DNA of 64,000 bases from Micropruina sonneratiae (GCF_025972045.1 NZ_JAPDHX010000004.1:310001-374000); one strand, 5' to 3'; counted from the stretch's first letter, positions 17,951 to 26,744 are shown. Notes: a model not told the origin generated them from the sequence alone. A program made the numbers and translations.

Positions 17951-17992
17951 GTTGGTCGAGCTTGTGGTTGGTCGAGCTTGTGGTTGGTCGAG
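17951..17992 (+). repeat. 16-bp tandem repeat, about 2.6 copies
   Basis: The unit GTTGGTCGAGCTTGTG occurs twice in full (17951-17966, 17967-17982) and partly a third time. It resembles the scattered 'ctcgacaggctcgacc' motif also seen near 12050 and 38703. Confidence 0.8.
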
Positions 17993-18051
17993 ACCGTCGT
18001 TGGGCGAGCATGTCGGGGCCCCTGCCTGGCCGGCCGCCTCCGGGGGTCGGC

Positions 18052-18157
18052 CGTTCTCAGCAACGCCGACCGTTCTCGGGTCCGCCGACTGCTCTCGTGC
18101 CACAACACGAAAGCAGACACCGTTGGTGAAAACAGAGAGCGTTGCTGAGAACGCCCA
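18052..18157 (+). repeat. 106-bp structured repeat, copy A
   Basis: The outer inverted arms are GTTCTCAGCAACGC (18053-18066) and GCGTTGCTGAGAAC (18139-18152). An inner hairpin has arms around the loop CCACAA (TCGTG/CACGA core). Copy B (18188-18293) has the same length and about 90% identity by eye. Confidence 0.8.
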
Positions 18158-18187
18158 GCCCCATCGTCCAGCCCGGAGGCACCCCCG

Positions 18188-18293
18188 CGTTCTCACCAAC
18201 GCCGGCCGTTCTCGGATCCGCCGACTGATCTCGTGTCACAACACGAAAACAGACACCGTTGAAGAAAACAGTGGGCGTTGCTGAGAACGCCCA
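18188..18293 (+). repeat. 106-bp structured repeat, copy B
   Basis: Second unit, 30 bp after copy A and in the same orientation. The inner hairpin TCTCGTG-TCACAA-CACGAAA is preserved, while the left outer arm carries a change (TTCTCACC), so the outer pairing is weaker than in copy A. A relative of the inner hairpin lies at 35484-35513. Confidence 0.8.
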
Positions 18294-18465
18294 CCCCCCA
18301 GCGTCCACCCCCGCGTTCGGCCCCGAAGGCCCACCCCGACCCCGGCCCCGGCGTCCGACTGGGAGGCGCTCGGGTGCCACAGCATCCACCAAAGACGTCT
18401 GCACCGAGGCAACCATCCGCGCCCCTGCCGCGTAGAGGGAGGATGAACCAGGCGGAAGAGGGTGC

Positions 18466-18972
18466 ATGTTCGGGCAACGATCGCGACGAACCCAGGAGTT
18501 CACGACCTTCGTCGACTCCTCGGCGCGCTACCTCGCCCGCACGGCCTACCTGCTCACGGGAAGCCAGGATCTCGCCGACGACCTCGTCCAGGAGGCTTTG
18601 ACCCGCACCTACGCCGCCTGGGACCGCGTCCGCGTTCAGGACGCCACCGCGTATGCGCGCCGGGTGCTGGTCAACCTCACCATCGATCGCCACCGGCGAA
18701 GCGAACCCGTCCCGCTGGAGTGGAGCGACCGGCCGGACGCCGTCGACGCCCACGCTCGCTCCGACGATGCCGACGAAGTGGCCCGGATGCTCGCCGGCCT
18801 CACTCCCCGTCAACGGCGGATCGTGGTGCTGCGCTACTTCGACGACCTCACCGAGGCGCAGACCGCCGAGTGCCTCGGCATCAGCGTCGGCACGGTGAAG
18901 TCCGCCTGTTCCCGAGCGCTCGCGTCCCTGCGTGAGCAGTACACCCCGGCCACGAACGGAGAGCCGTCATGA
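18466..18972 (+). CDS. ECF sigma factor, SigE family
   Basis: A 168-aa extracytoplasmic-function sigma factor. Region 2 spans residues 20-60 (ARTAYLLTGSQDLADDLVQE) and region 4 residues 108-155 (LTPRQRRIVVLRYFDDLTEA with GISVGTVKSACSRAL). Such factors direct RNA polymerase to a small regulon, usually under control of a partner membrane protein. The next gene starts in an ATGA overlap and encodes a single-pass membrane protein, the likely partner. Confidence 0.9.
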   Translation: MFGQRSRRTQEFTTFVDSSARYLARTAYLLTGSQDLADDLVQEALTRTYAAWDRVRVQDATAYARRVLVNLTIDRHRRSEPVPLEWSDRPDAVDAHARSDDADEVARMLAGLTPRQRRIVVLRYFDDLTEAQTAECLGISVGTVKSACSRALASLREQYTPATNGEPS

Positions 18973-20006
18973 ACGCCCTCGAAGAGAAGCTCCGCGCCGG
19001 CCTGACCGACCTCGCGGAGGAGTCCGCCGTCCACGTGCAGCCCGACGACCTGATCGGCAGCGTCACCGTGCTGGCGCGCCGGCGCCGCACCGGCCGGCTG
19101 CTGATCGCAGCGGCGGCCGCAGCCGCCGCCGGCCTGATCGGCTGGACGGCGCTGAGCCCACATCCCGTCACCGTGCAACCGTCGCCGGCGGCGTCCCCTT
19201 TGGCGCCCGGCGAGCTCACCCCGCAGTTCTTCCGGTTCCCCTACCAGAACCTGACGCCCGACCTGGTCACCGTGGCGATGCACTCCGACGGTTCCACGCT
19301 GCGGCTGAGTGTCAGCACCAGGCCCGAGTACGGCGGCGGTGACACAACCAACGGGGAGTTGTCGGGCAGCGTCGGCAGCTACTTCTCCGGGAAGTTGCCG
19401 GGCAATCTCTTCGTCGCCGTCATTCCCGACGCCGTTGAGTCCGTGCAGTTGAACCTCGGCACCGAGAACGCCACCGCCTACGACTACCGTTCCCGGGTCG
19501 ACAAGGCAGCGGGACTGTCCCTCGTCGTGGCGCGCGGCTACCCGCTCGGCACCTCGCTCGGCACACCGTCCTACGTATGGTTGGGCTCGAACGGTGTCAT
19601 CAGCGACGACAAGGGCAGCGCCTTCGACAGCCTCACCCTGACGGTCAACGACACCCTGTTCCGCATCTACCAGCGGGCGGGCATCGAGGGGTTCGGCACC
19701 TTTCCTGCCACCCGCACGGTGAACCATGTGGTTGATCCCGACGGCAGCGAGATCGCGGTGTGGGGAGGAACTGGAAATACCGACCAGTCGCTCGGACGCC
19801 TGCCCGCCGGCGCACGGGACGTCACCGTCACTCCCCGCAAGCGGGTGGAGGTGGCCGTGGGCACCATGTCCGACGGGCGCACCTGGTTCGTCGCCACGGC
19901 CGACTACACGTCGGCGAGCAACCTGGACATCCGGCCGCTGGTGCGGTCGATCAGCTACACCGATGCCGCCGGCAAGCGGGTGACGTATGTGCCCACCATG
20001 AAGTAG
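18969..20006 (+). CDS. Single-pass membrane protein, possible anti-sigma partner
   Basis: A 345-aa protein with about 40 cytosolic residues, a basic stretch (ARRRRTGR), one transmembrane helix (42-62) and a beta-rich extracytoplasmic domain of about 280 residues. No known domain was recognised in the outer part and no zinc-binding HxxxCxxC anti-sigma motif is present in the N-terminus. The ATGA overlap with the sigma-factor gene suggests a regulator or sensor of it; this is inferred from context. Confidence 0.75.
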   Translation: MNALEEKLRAGLTDLAEESAVHVQPDDLIGSVTVLARRRRTGRLLIAAAAAAAAGLIGWTALSPHPVTVQPSPAASPLAPGELTPQFFRFPYQNLTPDLVTVAMHSDGSTLRLSVSTRPEYGGGDTTNGELSGSVGSYFSGKLPGNLFVAVIPDAVESVQLNLGTENATAYDYRSRVDKAAGLSLVVARGYPLGTSLGTPSYVWLGSNGVISDDKGSAFDSLTLTVNDTLFRIYQRAGIEGFGTFPATRTVNHVVDPDGSEIAVWGGTGNTDQSLGRLPAGARDVTVTPRKRVEVAVGTMSDGRTWFVATADYTSASNLDIRPLVRSISYTDAAGKRVTYVPTMK

Positions 20007-20060
20007 CGATACGGCTGCGGACCCTGGGGACGGTTCCGCGGACGCGAGGGCGCGGCCGGC

Positions 20061-20645
20061 TCACCGCGGCAGCCGGTCCAGCAGCATCCGCAGCGGCTCG
20101 GGCACTGCGTCGGCGTCCAGGCTCTCGGCGAACGCGGCGGCCAGCAGTTCCTTGCGGCCGGACGCTACGCCGCAGAACCGGCGCAGCTGCTCGAGCAGCG
20201 GGCGGTCGCGCCAGGCGAGCTGGCCGCGCAGGGTCGTCAGCTTGCCGCCCAGCCCGACGCGCTCGATCACCGCCACGGCTCGGTCGGCGCCGAGTGCCCT
20301 GATGAGTTCGTCCTCGAGGTCGGCGACGCAGACGAAGAAGCCGTAGCTGGGCAGGTCGTCGGCGTCCCGCAGGAACAGCCCGCGCCGGCGCAGCGCCTTG
20401 ACCACGACCCCGGCCTCGGCGGCGTCGCACAACCCGACCACCTCGCCGCCGGGGTGCTGCTGGTCGAGGCCGGTCAGCGCCCGTTCGACGTTGGTCACCC
20501 CGCCCAGATCGACCAGCCTGACCAGGTCGAGGTCGACGCCTGCAGCGACGGCCAGTGCCCGCACAGCGGCGACGTCACTGGCACCTTCGAGCAGGACGGT
20601 GACGCGGTCGGGAGGTGCCACGGCAACCAGCCAACCACGCGGCAC
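20061..20645 (-). CDS. Stand-alone TOPRIM-domain protein (OLD-nuclease-like)
   Basis: A 194-aa protein with the TOPRIM acidic residues: E in VTVLLEGASDVAAV (about residue 20), D in VVGLCDAAEAG and the DLEDEL segment (about 110), spaced as in the C-terminal domain of OLD-family nucleases. No ATPase domain is attached and no ATPase gene lies beside it. It could be a metal-dependent nuclease or nucleotidyl-transferring protein. The start is GTG at 20645; a second GTG at 20621 is equally possible. It diverges from the SRPBCC gene by 70 bp. Confidence 0.72.
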   Translation of the reverse strand: MPRGWLVAVAPPDRVTVLLEGASDVAAVRALAVAAGVDLDLVRLVDLGGVTNVERALTGLDQQHPGGEVVGLCDAAEAGVVVKALRRRGLFLRDADDLPSYGFFVCVADLEDELIRALGADRAVAVIERVGLGGKLTTLRGQLAWRDRPLLEQLRRFCGVASGRKELLAAAFAESLDADAVPEPLRMLLDRLPR

Positions 20646-20715
20646 ATCGGTTCAGCCAACGGGAGAATCGTCCCAGCGTCGCCCGAATCCGGCCGTGGCC
20701 ACCTAGCCTGGGCCG

Positions 20716-21195
20716 GTGATCTCCGTGTACTCCGAATCCCTGACCATCCCCGCCGACGGCGCGTCGGTGTGGCAGGTGCTGACCGACCCGGCCCGGCACG
20801 CGTCCCTCGACGAGTGGGGCACCGTCGGCGCTCCGGTCCGCAACGAGGCCCTGCGGCGCGAGGGTCAGGTGTTCACGATGAACATGAGCTACGACGACGG
20901 CGACCAGGTCATCCACTACCGCAGCGACAACCACATCACGGTGTTCGAGCCTGAGCGGGCCATCGCCTGGATGACCTCGATCGAGGGCGATCAGCCGCTG
21001 GGGTGGACGTGGCGCTACGACCTGGCGCCCGCCGACGACGGCACCGAGGTGACGCTGACCTACGACTGGACGGACACCTCCGAGAAGAACATGGAACTGT
21101 ACGGCCTCCCCACCCGGACGCCGGACGAACTGCTCGGCTCGCTGGAGCGCCTTTCGGCACTGGTGGCGACCGACCGGGTCACCAGCGCCGCCTGA
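20716..21195 (+). CDS. SRPBCC (START-like) family protein
   Basis: A 159-aa protein of the polyketide-cyclase/dehydrase-like SRPBCC superfamily. The N-terminal strand-helix SLTIPADGASVWQVLTDPAR, the central ITVFEPERAIAWM and the closing helix with LLGSLERLSALVA fit the helix-grip fold that binds hydrophobic ligands. The GTG start leaves only one residue before the first strand. Ligand and role are unknown; it is probably a cytosolic binding or lipid-handling protein. Confidence 0.8.
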   Translation: MISVYSESLTIPADGASVWQVLTDPARHASLDEWGTVGAPVRNEALRREGQVFTMNMSYDDGDQVIHYRSDNHITVFEPERAIAWMTSIEGDQPLGWTWRYDLAPADDGTEVTLTYDWTDTSEKNMELYGLPTRTPDELLGSLERLSALVATDRVTSAA

Positions 21196-21212
21196 ACCCC
21201 GGCGTCCTTCCT

Positions 21213-21305
21213 CGTCGTCCCGGCGGACGGCGGGATCTCGTCGGGCGAGGCCGTCGCGGCCGTCCGGCCTTCGCCCTGGATCCCGGATCAGGTCCGGGAT
21301 GCCGT
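21213..21305. repeat. REP-like hairpins, copy 2
   Basis: CGTCGTCCCGGCGGACGGCG (21213 onward) forms the GTCnTCCCGGC hairpin, and 21279-21305 holds a second one (GGATCCCGGATCAGGTCCGG). They lie between convergent genes, the SRPBCC gene and argS. Confidence 0.55.
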
Positions 21306-21361
21306 GGCGCGGTGCACTCCCCTCACCCCGGATCACGTCCGAGGAGGACGAAGCGCTCGAT

Positions 21362-23002
21362 TCACATCCGGTCGGGAGCAACGATGCCGAGCAGATCCAG
21401 CCCCCGGCCGAGCACGGTGCGGGTGGCGGCGCAGATCGCCAGCCGCGACTCGCGGACCGCGCCCTCACTCTTGAGCACCGGGCACTGCTCGTAGAAGCTG
21501 CTCAGCGCGGTCGCCGTGTCGAACAGGTAGGTGCACAGCTTGTGCGGCTGGAGGGTCTGGGCGACCTCGGCGACCACCTCACCGAACCGGGACAGCTGCA
21601 GCGCGAGCGCCTGCTCGGCGGGCTCGTCCAGCACGGTCACCGTGCCGGCGCCCCAGCCCTCGGCCTGCGCCTTGCGCAGGATGCCGCTGACCCGGGCGTG
21701 CGCGTACTGCAGGTACGGCCCGGTGTTGCCGGTGGTGGCGGTCATCCGGGCGGCGTCGAACACGTAGTCCTTCTGCAGCCCCGACGACAGGTCGGCGTAC
21801 TTGATCGCCGCCAGCGCGATCTCGGGCGAGGCCTGCTCCTCGGCGATGTCGAGCAGGTCGGCCAGCAGCATCGCCTTGCCCTCGCGGGTCTTGTACGGCT
21901 TGCCGTCGGTGCCCAGCACCATGCCGTAGCCGATGTGTTGGGCGAGAACGTCGTCGGGCAGCCAGCCGGCCAGCCGGCAGACCGCGAACACCTGCGCGAA
22001 GTGGTCGCTCTGCCGGGCGTCGGTGACGTAGATGATCCGGTTGGCGTGCAGGTCGCGGACGCGGTGCCGCACCGCCGCCAGGTCGGTGATCGAGTAGCCG
22101 TAGCCGCCGTCGGACTTTCGCACGATCATCGGCGCGTTGAAGCCGTCGACGAAGACCACCAGGGCGCCCTGGTCGACCACGGCGGTTCCGCTCGCCTGGA
22201 GTTCGGCGGCCACCGAGGCGAGGTCGTCGTTGTAGGTCGACTCGCCGGCCAGGTGCTCGTCGGTCAGCTTCACGTTCAGCCGCGCGTAGGTGTCGTTGAA
22301 GCCGACCAGGGACACGTCGATCAGCGCCTGCCAGATCGCCCGGGTCTGCGGGTCCCCCGACTGCAGCGCCACCACCCGGCGCCGCGCGCGCTCGGCGAAC
22401 TCGGCGTCCTCACGGAACCGCTTCGACCCGCGCTTGTAGAGGTCCTCGGCCTCGGGCAGGCTCAGCGCGGCCGCGTCGATGCCCTCGTCGAGCACCTGCT
22501 CGACCAGCATGCCGAACTGGGTGCCCCAGTCGCCGATGTGGTTCTGTGGCAGCACCTCATGGCCCACGGCGGTCAGCACCCGGTTGAAGCAGTCTCCGAT
22601 GATCGTGGTGCGCAGGTGGCCGACGTGCATCTGCTTGGCGACGTTGGGCGCCGAGTAGTCGATGACGACCTTCTGCGGCTCGGAGGTCCGTTCGATCACC
22701 GAGTCGGGGTCGGTGAGGATTCCGGTCACCACTCCCGCCAGCACCTCGGCCTTGAGCCGGATGTTGACGAAGCCGGGACCGGCGATCTCCAGCGGCTCGC
22801 ACAGGTCGGCGACGTCGACCTCGGCGACGATGCGCTGGGCGATCTCGCGCGGCGGCCTGCCCTCGGCCTTGGCGAGCCGCAGCGCCACGTTGGACTGGAA
22901 ATGTCCGAACTGCGGCCTGGTCGCGGGACGAAGTTCCGGGTCCACCCCCGTGACGGCCTGGAAACGTTCGGTCAGCAGCGCGGGCAGAGAGAGCACGGTC
23001 AC
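21362..23002 (-). CDS. argS: Arginyl-tRNA synthetase
   Basis: A 546-aa class I aminoacyl-tRNA synthetase charging tRNA-Arg. The HIGH-type signature appears in APNVAKQMHVGHLR, the DALR anticodon-binding domain occupies the last 120 residues (GPYLQYAHARVSGILRKA), and KTREGKAMLLADLL stands where the KMSKS loop is expected, as in many ArgRS. The GTG start (VTVLSLPALLTERFQ) matches family N-termini; the longer upstream frame is Pro/Arg-rich and non-coding in appearance. Confidence 0.95.
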   Translation of the reverse strand: MTVLSLPALLTERFQAVTGVDPELRPATRPQFGHFQSNVALRLAKAEGRPPREIAQRIVAEVDVADLCEPLEIAGPGFVNIRLKAEVLAGVVTGILTDPDSVIERTSEPQKVVIDYSAPNVAKQMHVGHLRTTIIGDCFNRVLTAVGHEVLPQNHIGDWGTQFGMLVEQVLDEGIDAAALSLPEAEDLYKRGSKRFREDAEFAERARRRVVALQSGDPQTRAIWQALIDVSLVGFNDTYARLNVKLTDEHLAGESTYNDDLASVAAELQASGTAVVDQGALVVFVDGFNAPMIVRKSDGGYGYSITDLAAVRHRVRDLHANRIIYVTDARQSDHFAQVFAVCRLAGWLPDDVLAQHIGYGMVLGTDGKPYKTREGKAMLLADLLDIAEEQASPEIALAAIKYADLSSGLQKDYVFDAARMTATTGNTGPYLQYAHARVSGILRKAQAEGWGAGTVTVLDEPAEQALALQLSRFGEVVAEVAQTLQPHKLCTYLFDTATALSSFYEQCPVLKSEGAVRESRLAICAATRTVLGRGLDLLGIVAPDRM

Positions 23003-23155
23003 AATCTTCCCACGGTCCAGCGGGTGCTCCGGACCGCCGGCCGGCGGCGCACTGCGCGGTGCGGGCGCAGGCCGCGGGGCGCCCCGCAAGGAACAACGGC
23101 CCTTCAGCGGGGGGTACTAGGCTCGAACAGGACCTGTACCCGATCGAGGAGCACC

Positions 23156-23977
23156 GTGAGCATCCCGACCATCACTCTCAACGACGGCAACACCATTCCG
23201 CAGTTCGGCCTGGGCGTCTTCCTGATGCCGCCGGCGGAGACCCAGCAGCACGTCGAGTTCGCCCTGGCCAACGGCTACCGGCACATCGACACCGCCGCCA
23301 TCTACGGCAACGAGAAGGAGGTCGGCGCGGCGATCGCGGCCTCCGGCGTCCCGCGCGACGAGCTGTTCGTCACCACCAAGCTGTGGAACGACCGGCAGAC
23401 CGACGCCGAGGCGGCCATCGCCGAGTCGCTGGAGAAACTCGGCCTCGACTACGTGAACCTGTACCTGATCCACTGGCCGACGCCGAAGTTCGACACCTAT
23501 GTGCAGGCGTGGCACGGCCTGGAGAAGATCCGGGCGGAGGGCCTGTCCCGTTCGATCGGCGTCTCGAACTTCCACGAGCAGCACCTGCGCCGGGTGATCG
23601 CCGAGAGCGACGTGGTGCCTGCGGTCAACCAGATCGAGGTGCACCCCTCGCTGGCGCAGTTCGAACTCGTCGCCGTCAACGACGAGTTGGGCATCGCCAC
23701 CGAGGCGTGGAGCCCGCTGGGCCGCAAGGCCGACCTGGACGACGACGTGATCGTCCGGATCGCCGAGAAGCTGGGCCGGACGCCGGCCCAGGTCATCCTG
23801 CGCTGGCACATCCAGCGCGGGCTGATCGTGTTCCCGAAGGCGTCCAGCCCCGAGCGGCTGAAGGAGAACTCCGACATCTTCGACTTCGAACTGGACGCCG
23901 ACGACGTCCTGGCGATCGACGGTCTGGACGCCGGCTACCGCGTCGGCTCCGACCCGGAGTCGATGAACAACCGCTGA
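23156..23977 (+). CDS. Aldo/keto reductase (2,5-diketo-D-gluconate reductase-like)
   Basis: A 273-aa NADPH-dependent oxidoreductase of the aldo/keto reductase family. The catalytic tetrad is visible: Asp and Tyr in DTAAIYGNE, Lys in TTKLWN and His in LIHWP. The cofactor-site motif FPKASSPERLKEN is near residue 230. The GTG start follows GAGGAGC and gives VSIPTITLNDG. It reduces small carbonyl compounds; the physiological substrate is not evident. It converges with the SanA-like gene, with a strong hairpin between them. Confidence 0.92.
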   Translation: MSIPTITLNDGNTIPQFGLGVFLMPPAETQQHVEFALANGYRHIDTAAIYGNEKEVGAAIAASGVPRDELFVTTKLWNDRQTDAEAAIAESLEKLGLDYVNLYLIHWPTPKFDTYVQAWHGLEKIRAEGLSRSIGVSNFHEQHLRRVIAESDVVPAVNQIEVHPSLAQFELVAVNDELGIATEAWSPLGRKADLDDDVIVRIAEKLGRTPAQVILRWHIQRGLIVFPKASSPERLKENSDIFDFELDADDVLAIDGLDAGYRVGSDPESMNNR

Positions 23978-23991
23978 GCACCTGATGCGTG

Positions 23992-24035
23992 AGAACCGTC
24001 CCCGTGGTCCGATTCTGGACCGCGGTGACGGTTCT
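23992..24035. terminator. Bidirectional hairpin terminator
   Basis: AGAACCGTC (23992-24000) pairs with GACGGTTCT (24027-24035), continuing inward as CCGTGGTCC/GGACCGCGG around the loop GATTCT, about 19 nt per arm with two imperfections. It lies between convergent genes. No U-tract is present, as is common in high-GC actinobacteria. Confidence 0.7.
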
Positions 24036-24064
24036 TGCGGTCCGCTTCGGGCCGGCGGGACGCC

Positions 24065-24739
24065 TCAGGCGCGCAGCGCCTCGTCCACGCCGGTCTCGCG
24101 TTCGCCGAGCACCGGCTCACGCTGGCTCAGCACGTCCCACACCATCTTGAGGTTCGCGCCGAGCTCGCGGATCGCGCCGTAGGACCACGCCTCCTCGTTG
24201 GTCCTCACCGTGTCGTCGCCGACGCCCCATGCGTCCAGCCCGATCGCGCGGCAGGTCGCCAGCGCACGGGGCAGGTGGTAGCTCTGGCTGACGACGATCG
24301 CGCGGGTGACGCCGAAGATCTGGCGGGCCCGCACGCAGGAGTCGTAGGTGTCGAAGCCCGCATGGTCACCGACCACCTTCTTCGCCGGAATGCCCCGCTC
24401 GATCAGGTAGTCACGCATGCCGTCGGTCTCGTTGTAGTGCCGGGTGCTGTTGTCCCCCGACACCAGGATGGCCCGCACCTTGCCGGCGGTGAACAGCTCG
24501 TAGGCGACGTCGAGCCGCGCCTTGAGATAGCGCGACGGCTGCCCGTCGGCGTAGACCTCGGCGCCCAGGACGAGGGCCACCGGCTGGGCCGGGACGTTCT
24601 CGACCGTCGCCATCCGGTCCTCGGAGACCACCCGCACGTACCAGGCGGGTCCGGCCACCACCGCGGTGCCGAGCAGCGCGCCCAGCACGGCGACCCGCGC
24701 GAAGATCCGGCCGACCACCCACCCGCGCCGACGTGCCAT
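24065..24739 (-). CDS. SanA/YdcF-like DUF218 membrane protein
   Basis: A 224-aa protein with one N-terminal transmembrane helix (about 12-35) and a DUF218 domain (VALVLGAEVYADGQPSRYLK, VSGDNSTRHYNETDGMRDYL, VVSQSYHLPRAL). The family includes SanA of E. coli, connected with envelope barrier function and vancomycin tolerance. A role in the cell envelope is inferred from the family. The ATG at 24739 gives MARRRGW, a positive-inside start. Confidence 0.87.
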   Translation of the reverse strand: MARRRGWVVGRIFARVAVLGALLGTAVVAGPAWYVRVVSEDRMATVENVPAQPVALVLGAEVYADGQPSRYLKARLDVAYELFTAGKVRAILVSGDNSTRHYNETDGMRDYLIERGIPAKKVVGDHAGFDTYDSCVRARQIFGVTRAIVVSQSYHLPRALATCRAIGLDAWGVGDDTVRTNEEAWSYGAIRELGANLKMVWDVLSQREPVLGERETGVDEALRA

Positions 24740-24811
24740 GGGCCGATGGTAAACACCCAAGTCACCGCGCCGCGGATGGCGCGCGGGGCGGGGCCGAAGC
24801 ACAATGGCCCA

Positions 24812-25552
24812 ATGCCTGAACAAACCGCGAAGGCGGGCCTTGCCTCGTCGTTCGACCGGGCTGCCGACACCTACGAACGTGCCCGACCCGGCTACCCGGA
24901 CGCCGTGGTCGACTGGCTGCTCGCCCCCGGCCCGCGCGACGTCCTCGACCTCGGGGCCGGCACCGGCAAGCTGACCCGGGCTCTCGCCGGGCGGGTCACG
25001 AGCCTGCACGCCGTCGACCCGAGCCCCAACATGCTCGCCCAGCTGCGCGCCGCCGTGCCCGGGGCCCTCACCGCGATCGGTACCGGCGAGGCGATCCCGC
25101 TGCCCGATGACAGCGTGGACGCCGTGTTCGCCGCCCAGGCCTGGCACTGGGTCGACCCCGCCCGCGGCGTCTCCGAGGTGCGACGGGTGCTGCGTCCCGG
25201 CGGCTACCTCGGCCTGGTCTGGAACGTACGCGACGGGTCCGTCGGCTGGGTGGCCGCCCTGTCGGAGATCATGCACGGTTCGGTCGCCGAGGAGGCGGTG
25301 GAGGCGGGTGACCTGCCTTCGGAGCTCGGCCCGGTCGAGCGGTTCACGACCGCCTGGCGGCGTCCGTTCAACCGGCAGGGCCTGCTCGACCTGGTGAAGT
25401 CGCGCAGCTACGTGATTTCGGCGCCCGAACCCGACCGGGCGCAGATCCTGCAGGGGGTCAACGAACTGCTCGACACCCACCCCGACCTCGCCGGCCGGGA
25501 CTCGTGGGACATGCCCTACCGCACCGAGGCGTTCCGGATCACCGTCGGCTGA
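24812..25552 (+). CDS. Class I SAM-dependent methyltransferase
   Basis: A 246-aa methyltransferase of the UbiE/type-11 kind. SAM-binding motif I is DVLDLGAGTGKLTRAL (about 43-58), the acidic end of strand 2 lies in LHAVDPS, and AQAWHWVDP and VLRPGGYLGLVW are motif IV-like segments. The N-terminal FDRAADTYERARPGYP is common in this group. The substrate is unknown. The gene stands alone, diverging from the SanA-like gene. Confidence 0.9.
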   Translation: MPEQTAKAGLASSFDRAADTYERARPGYPDAVVDWLLAPGPRDVLDLGAGTGKLTRALAGRVTSLHAVDPSPNMLAQLRAAVPGALTAIGTGEAIPLPDDSVDAVFAAQAWHWVDPARGVSEVRRVLRPGGYLGLVWNVRDGSVGWVAALSEIMHGSVAEEAVEAGDLPSELGPVERFTTAWRRPFNRQGLLDLVKSRSYVISAPEPDRAQILQGVNELLDTHPDLAGRDSWDMPYRTEAFRITVG

Positions 25553-25657
25553 GCGGCCGTGACGCCTTGGGGTGGACCGGCAGCACCGCCCCACGGTCCA
25601 CAAGCGGACCGGAAGAGTCGTCCCCACGGCCACCCCGCGCGACAGTAGACTCACCGG

Positions 25658-26089
25658 ATGCCCGAGCCCGCGAAGGTGATCCGCACCGGCGTCCGTACCG
25701 AACCGCTGGACGTCGCGGGTCTGGCCGGACTGGTGGGCGACGACCGGGCCGGGGCCACCGTCACCTTCACCGGCGTGGTCCGCGACCATGACCACGGTCG
25801 GCAGGTCACGGGCATCGAGTACGTCGGCCACCCCAGTGCGGACGCCGTGCTGGCCGAGGTGGCCGCAGAGTTCACCGGGCGCGACGGCGTCCACGCCATC
25901 GTCGTCGAACATCGGGTCGGCACCCTGGCGGTCGGGGACCTGGCCCTGGTGGCGGCCGTGTCGGCCTCGCACCGGGCCGAGGCGTTCGCCACGTGTTCGG
26001 CTCTGGTCGACCGGGTCAAGGACACGCTGCCGATCTGGAAGAAGCAACTCTTCGCCGACGGCTCCGCCGAATGGTCCAACTGCCCGTGA
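25658..26089 (+). CDS. moaE: Molybdopterin synthase catalytic subunit MoaE
   Basis: A 143-aa large subunit of molybdopterin synthase, which adds two sulfurs from MoaD thiocarboxylate to cyclic pyranopterin monophosphate. The family motifs GATVTFTGVVRDHD, the conserved VVEHRVGTLAVGD, SASHRAEAF and the catalytic lysines in PIWKKQLFADG are present. It overlaps mobA by a GTGA junction. Its partner moaD lies 19 kb away with moaA. Confidence 0.95.
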   Translation: MPEPAKVIRTGVRTEPLDVAGLAGLVGDDRAGATVTFTGVVRDHDHGRQVTGIEYVGHPSADAVLAEVAAEFTGRDGVHAIVVEHRVGTLAVGDLALVAAVSASHRAEAFATCSALVDRVKDTLPIWKKQLFADGSAEWSNCP

Positions 26090-26679
26090 CGCGCCGCTTC
26101 GCCATCGTCCTGGGCGGCGGCCGGTCGAGCCGCATGGGCCGCGACAAGGCGGCCCTGCTGCTCGGCGGCCGTTCACTGCTCGCCCTCGCCGTGGACGCCT
26201 GCGGTGCGCGCGACCCGGTCGTGGTGGTCGTGCCCGCCCTGCCGCCCGACGTCGACGCCGGAGCCGTGCTGCGCACGCTGGAGGATCCGCCGCTCGGCGG
26301 GCCCGTCGCGGGCATCGCCGCCGGCCTGGCCGCCCTGCCCGCACCCGCCGACGGTGACGAGGTGCTGCTGCTGGCGTGCGACCTGGCCCACCCAGCGGCC
26401 GTGGTCGCCGCGCTCGACGGCGCCGCACTCGGCCCCGACGGCACCTGCCTCGCCGACGCCGACGGACGCCCCCAGCTGCTGAGCGCTCGGTACCGTCGCC
26501 ACGCGCTGGCCGAAGCCCTGGAGCACACCGAAACCCGCGACGCGGGCGTATACCGCACGCTGGCCGGCCTGCGGCTCACCTGCGTGCCTGCGCCCGGACT
26601 GACCGACGACCTCGACACCCCCGAGCAGGCCGCCGCGGCGGGTGCGCAACCACCCCAACGGCCGCAGACCTTCCGCTGA
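26086..26679 (+). CDS. mobA: Molybdenum cofactor guanylyltransferase MobA-like
   Basis: A 197-aa NTP-transferase attaching GMP to molybdopterin, needed for bisMGD enzymes such as NarG. The nucleotide loop LGGGRSSRMGRDKAALLLGG sits at residues 8-27, and GPVAGIAAGL and LLLACDLAHP are canonical. It starts at a GTG overlapping the moaE stop. The last 15 residues are Gln/Pro-rich and poorly conserved in the family. Co-location with moaE suggests one operon. Confidence 0.9.
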   Translation: MTRRFAIVLGGGRSSRMGRDKAALLLGGRSLLALAVDACGARDPVVVVVPALPPDVDAGAVLRTLEDPPLGGPVAGIAAGLAALPAPADGDEVLLLACDLAHPAAVVAALDGAALGPDGTCLADADGRPQLLSARYRRHALAEALEHTETRDAGVYRTLAGLRLTCVPAPGLTDDLDTPEQAAAAGAQPPQRPQTFR

Positions 26680-26744
26680 GACGAGCCGCCCCACCGCCCG
26701 GCAAGCGGCGGCGCAGGCGTCGGCCGACTCGACCGCACGGCGGC

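Larger units (their letters stand above)
17936..18465. other. 530-bp repeat-rich intergenic region
   Basis: No coding sequence is supported. It contains a short tandem repeat (17951-17992) and two 106-bp direct repeats (18052-18157, 18188-18293), each with nested inverted repeats, then about 170 bp of GC-rich sequence holding the promoter of the downstream sigma-factor gene. No transposase remnant was seen. Confidence 0.7.

Noticed and set aside
18052-18293. Possible CRISPR repeats
   Set aside because: Two long 106-bp units with internal hairpins and a single 30-bp spacer, no short-repeat array and no cas genes nearby.
21299-23155. N-terminal extension of the aldo/keto reductase frame over argS
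   Set aside because: The 892-codon frame is fused to the real reductase only because no stop occurs antisense to argS; the reductase starts at GTG 23156.
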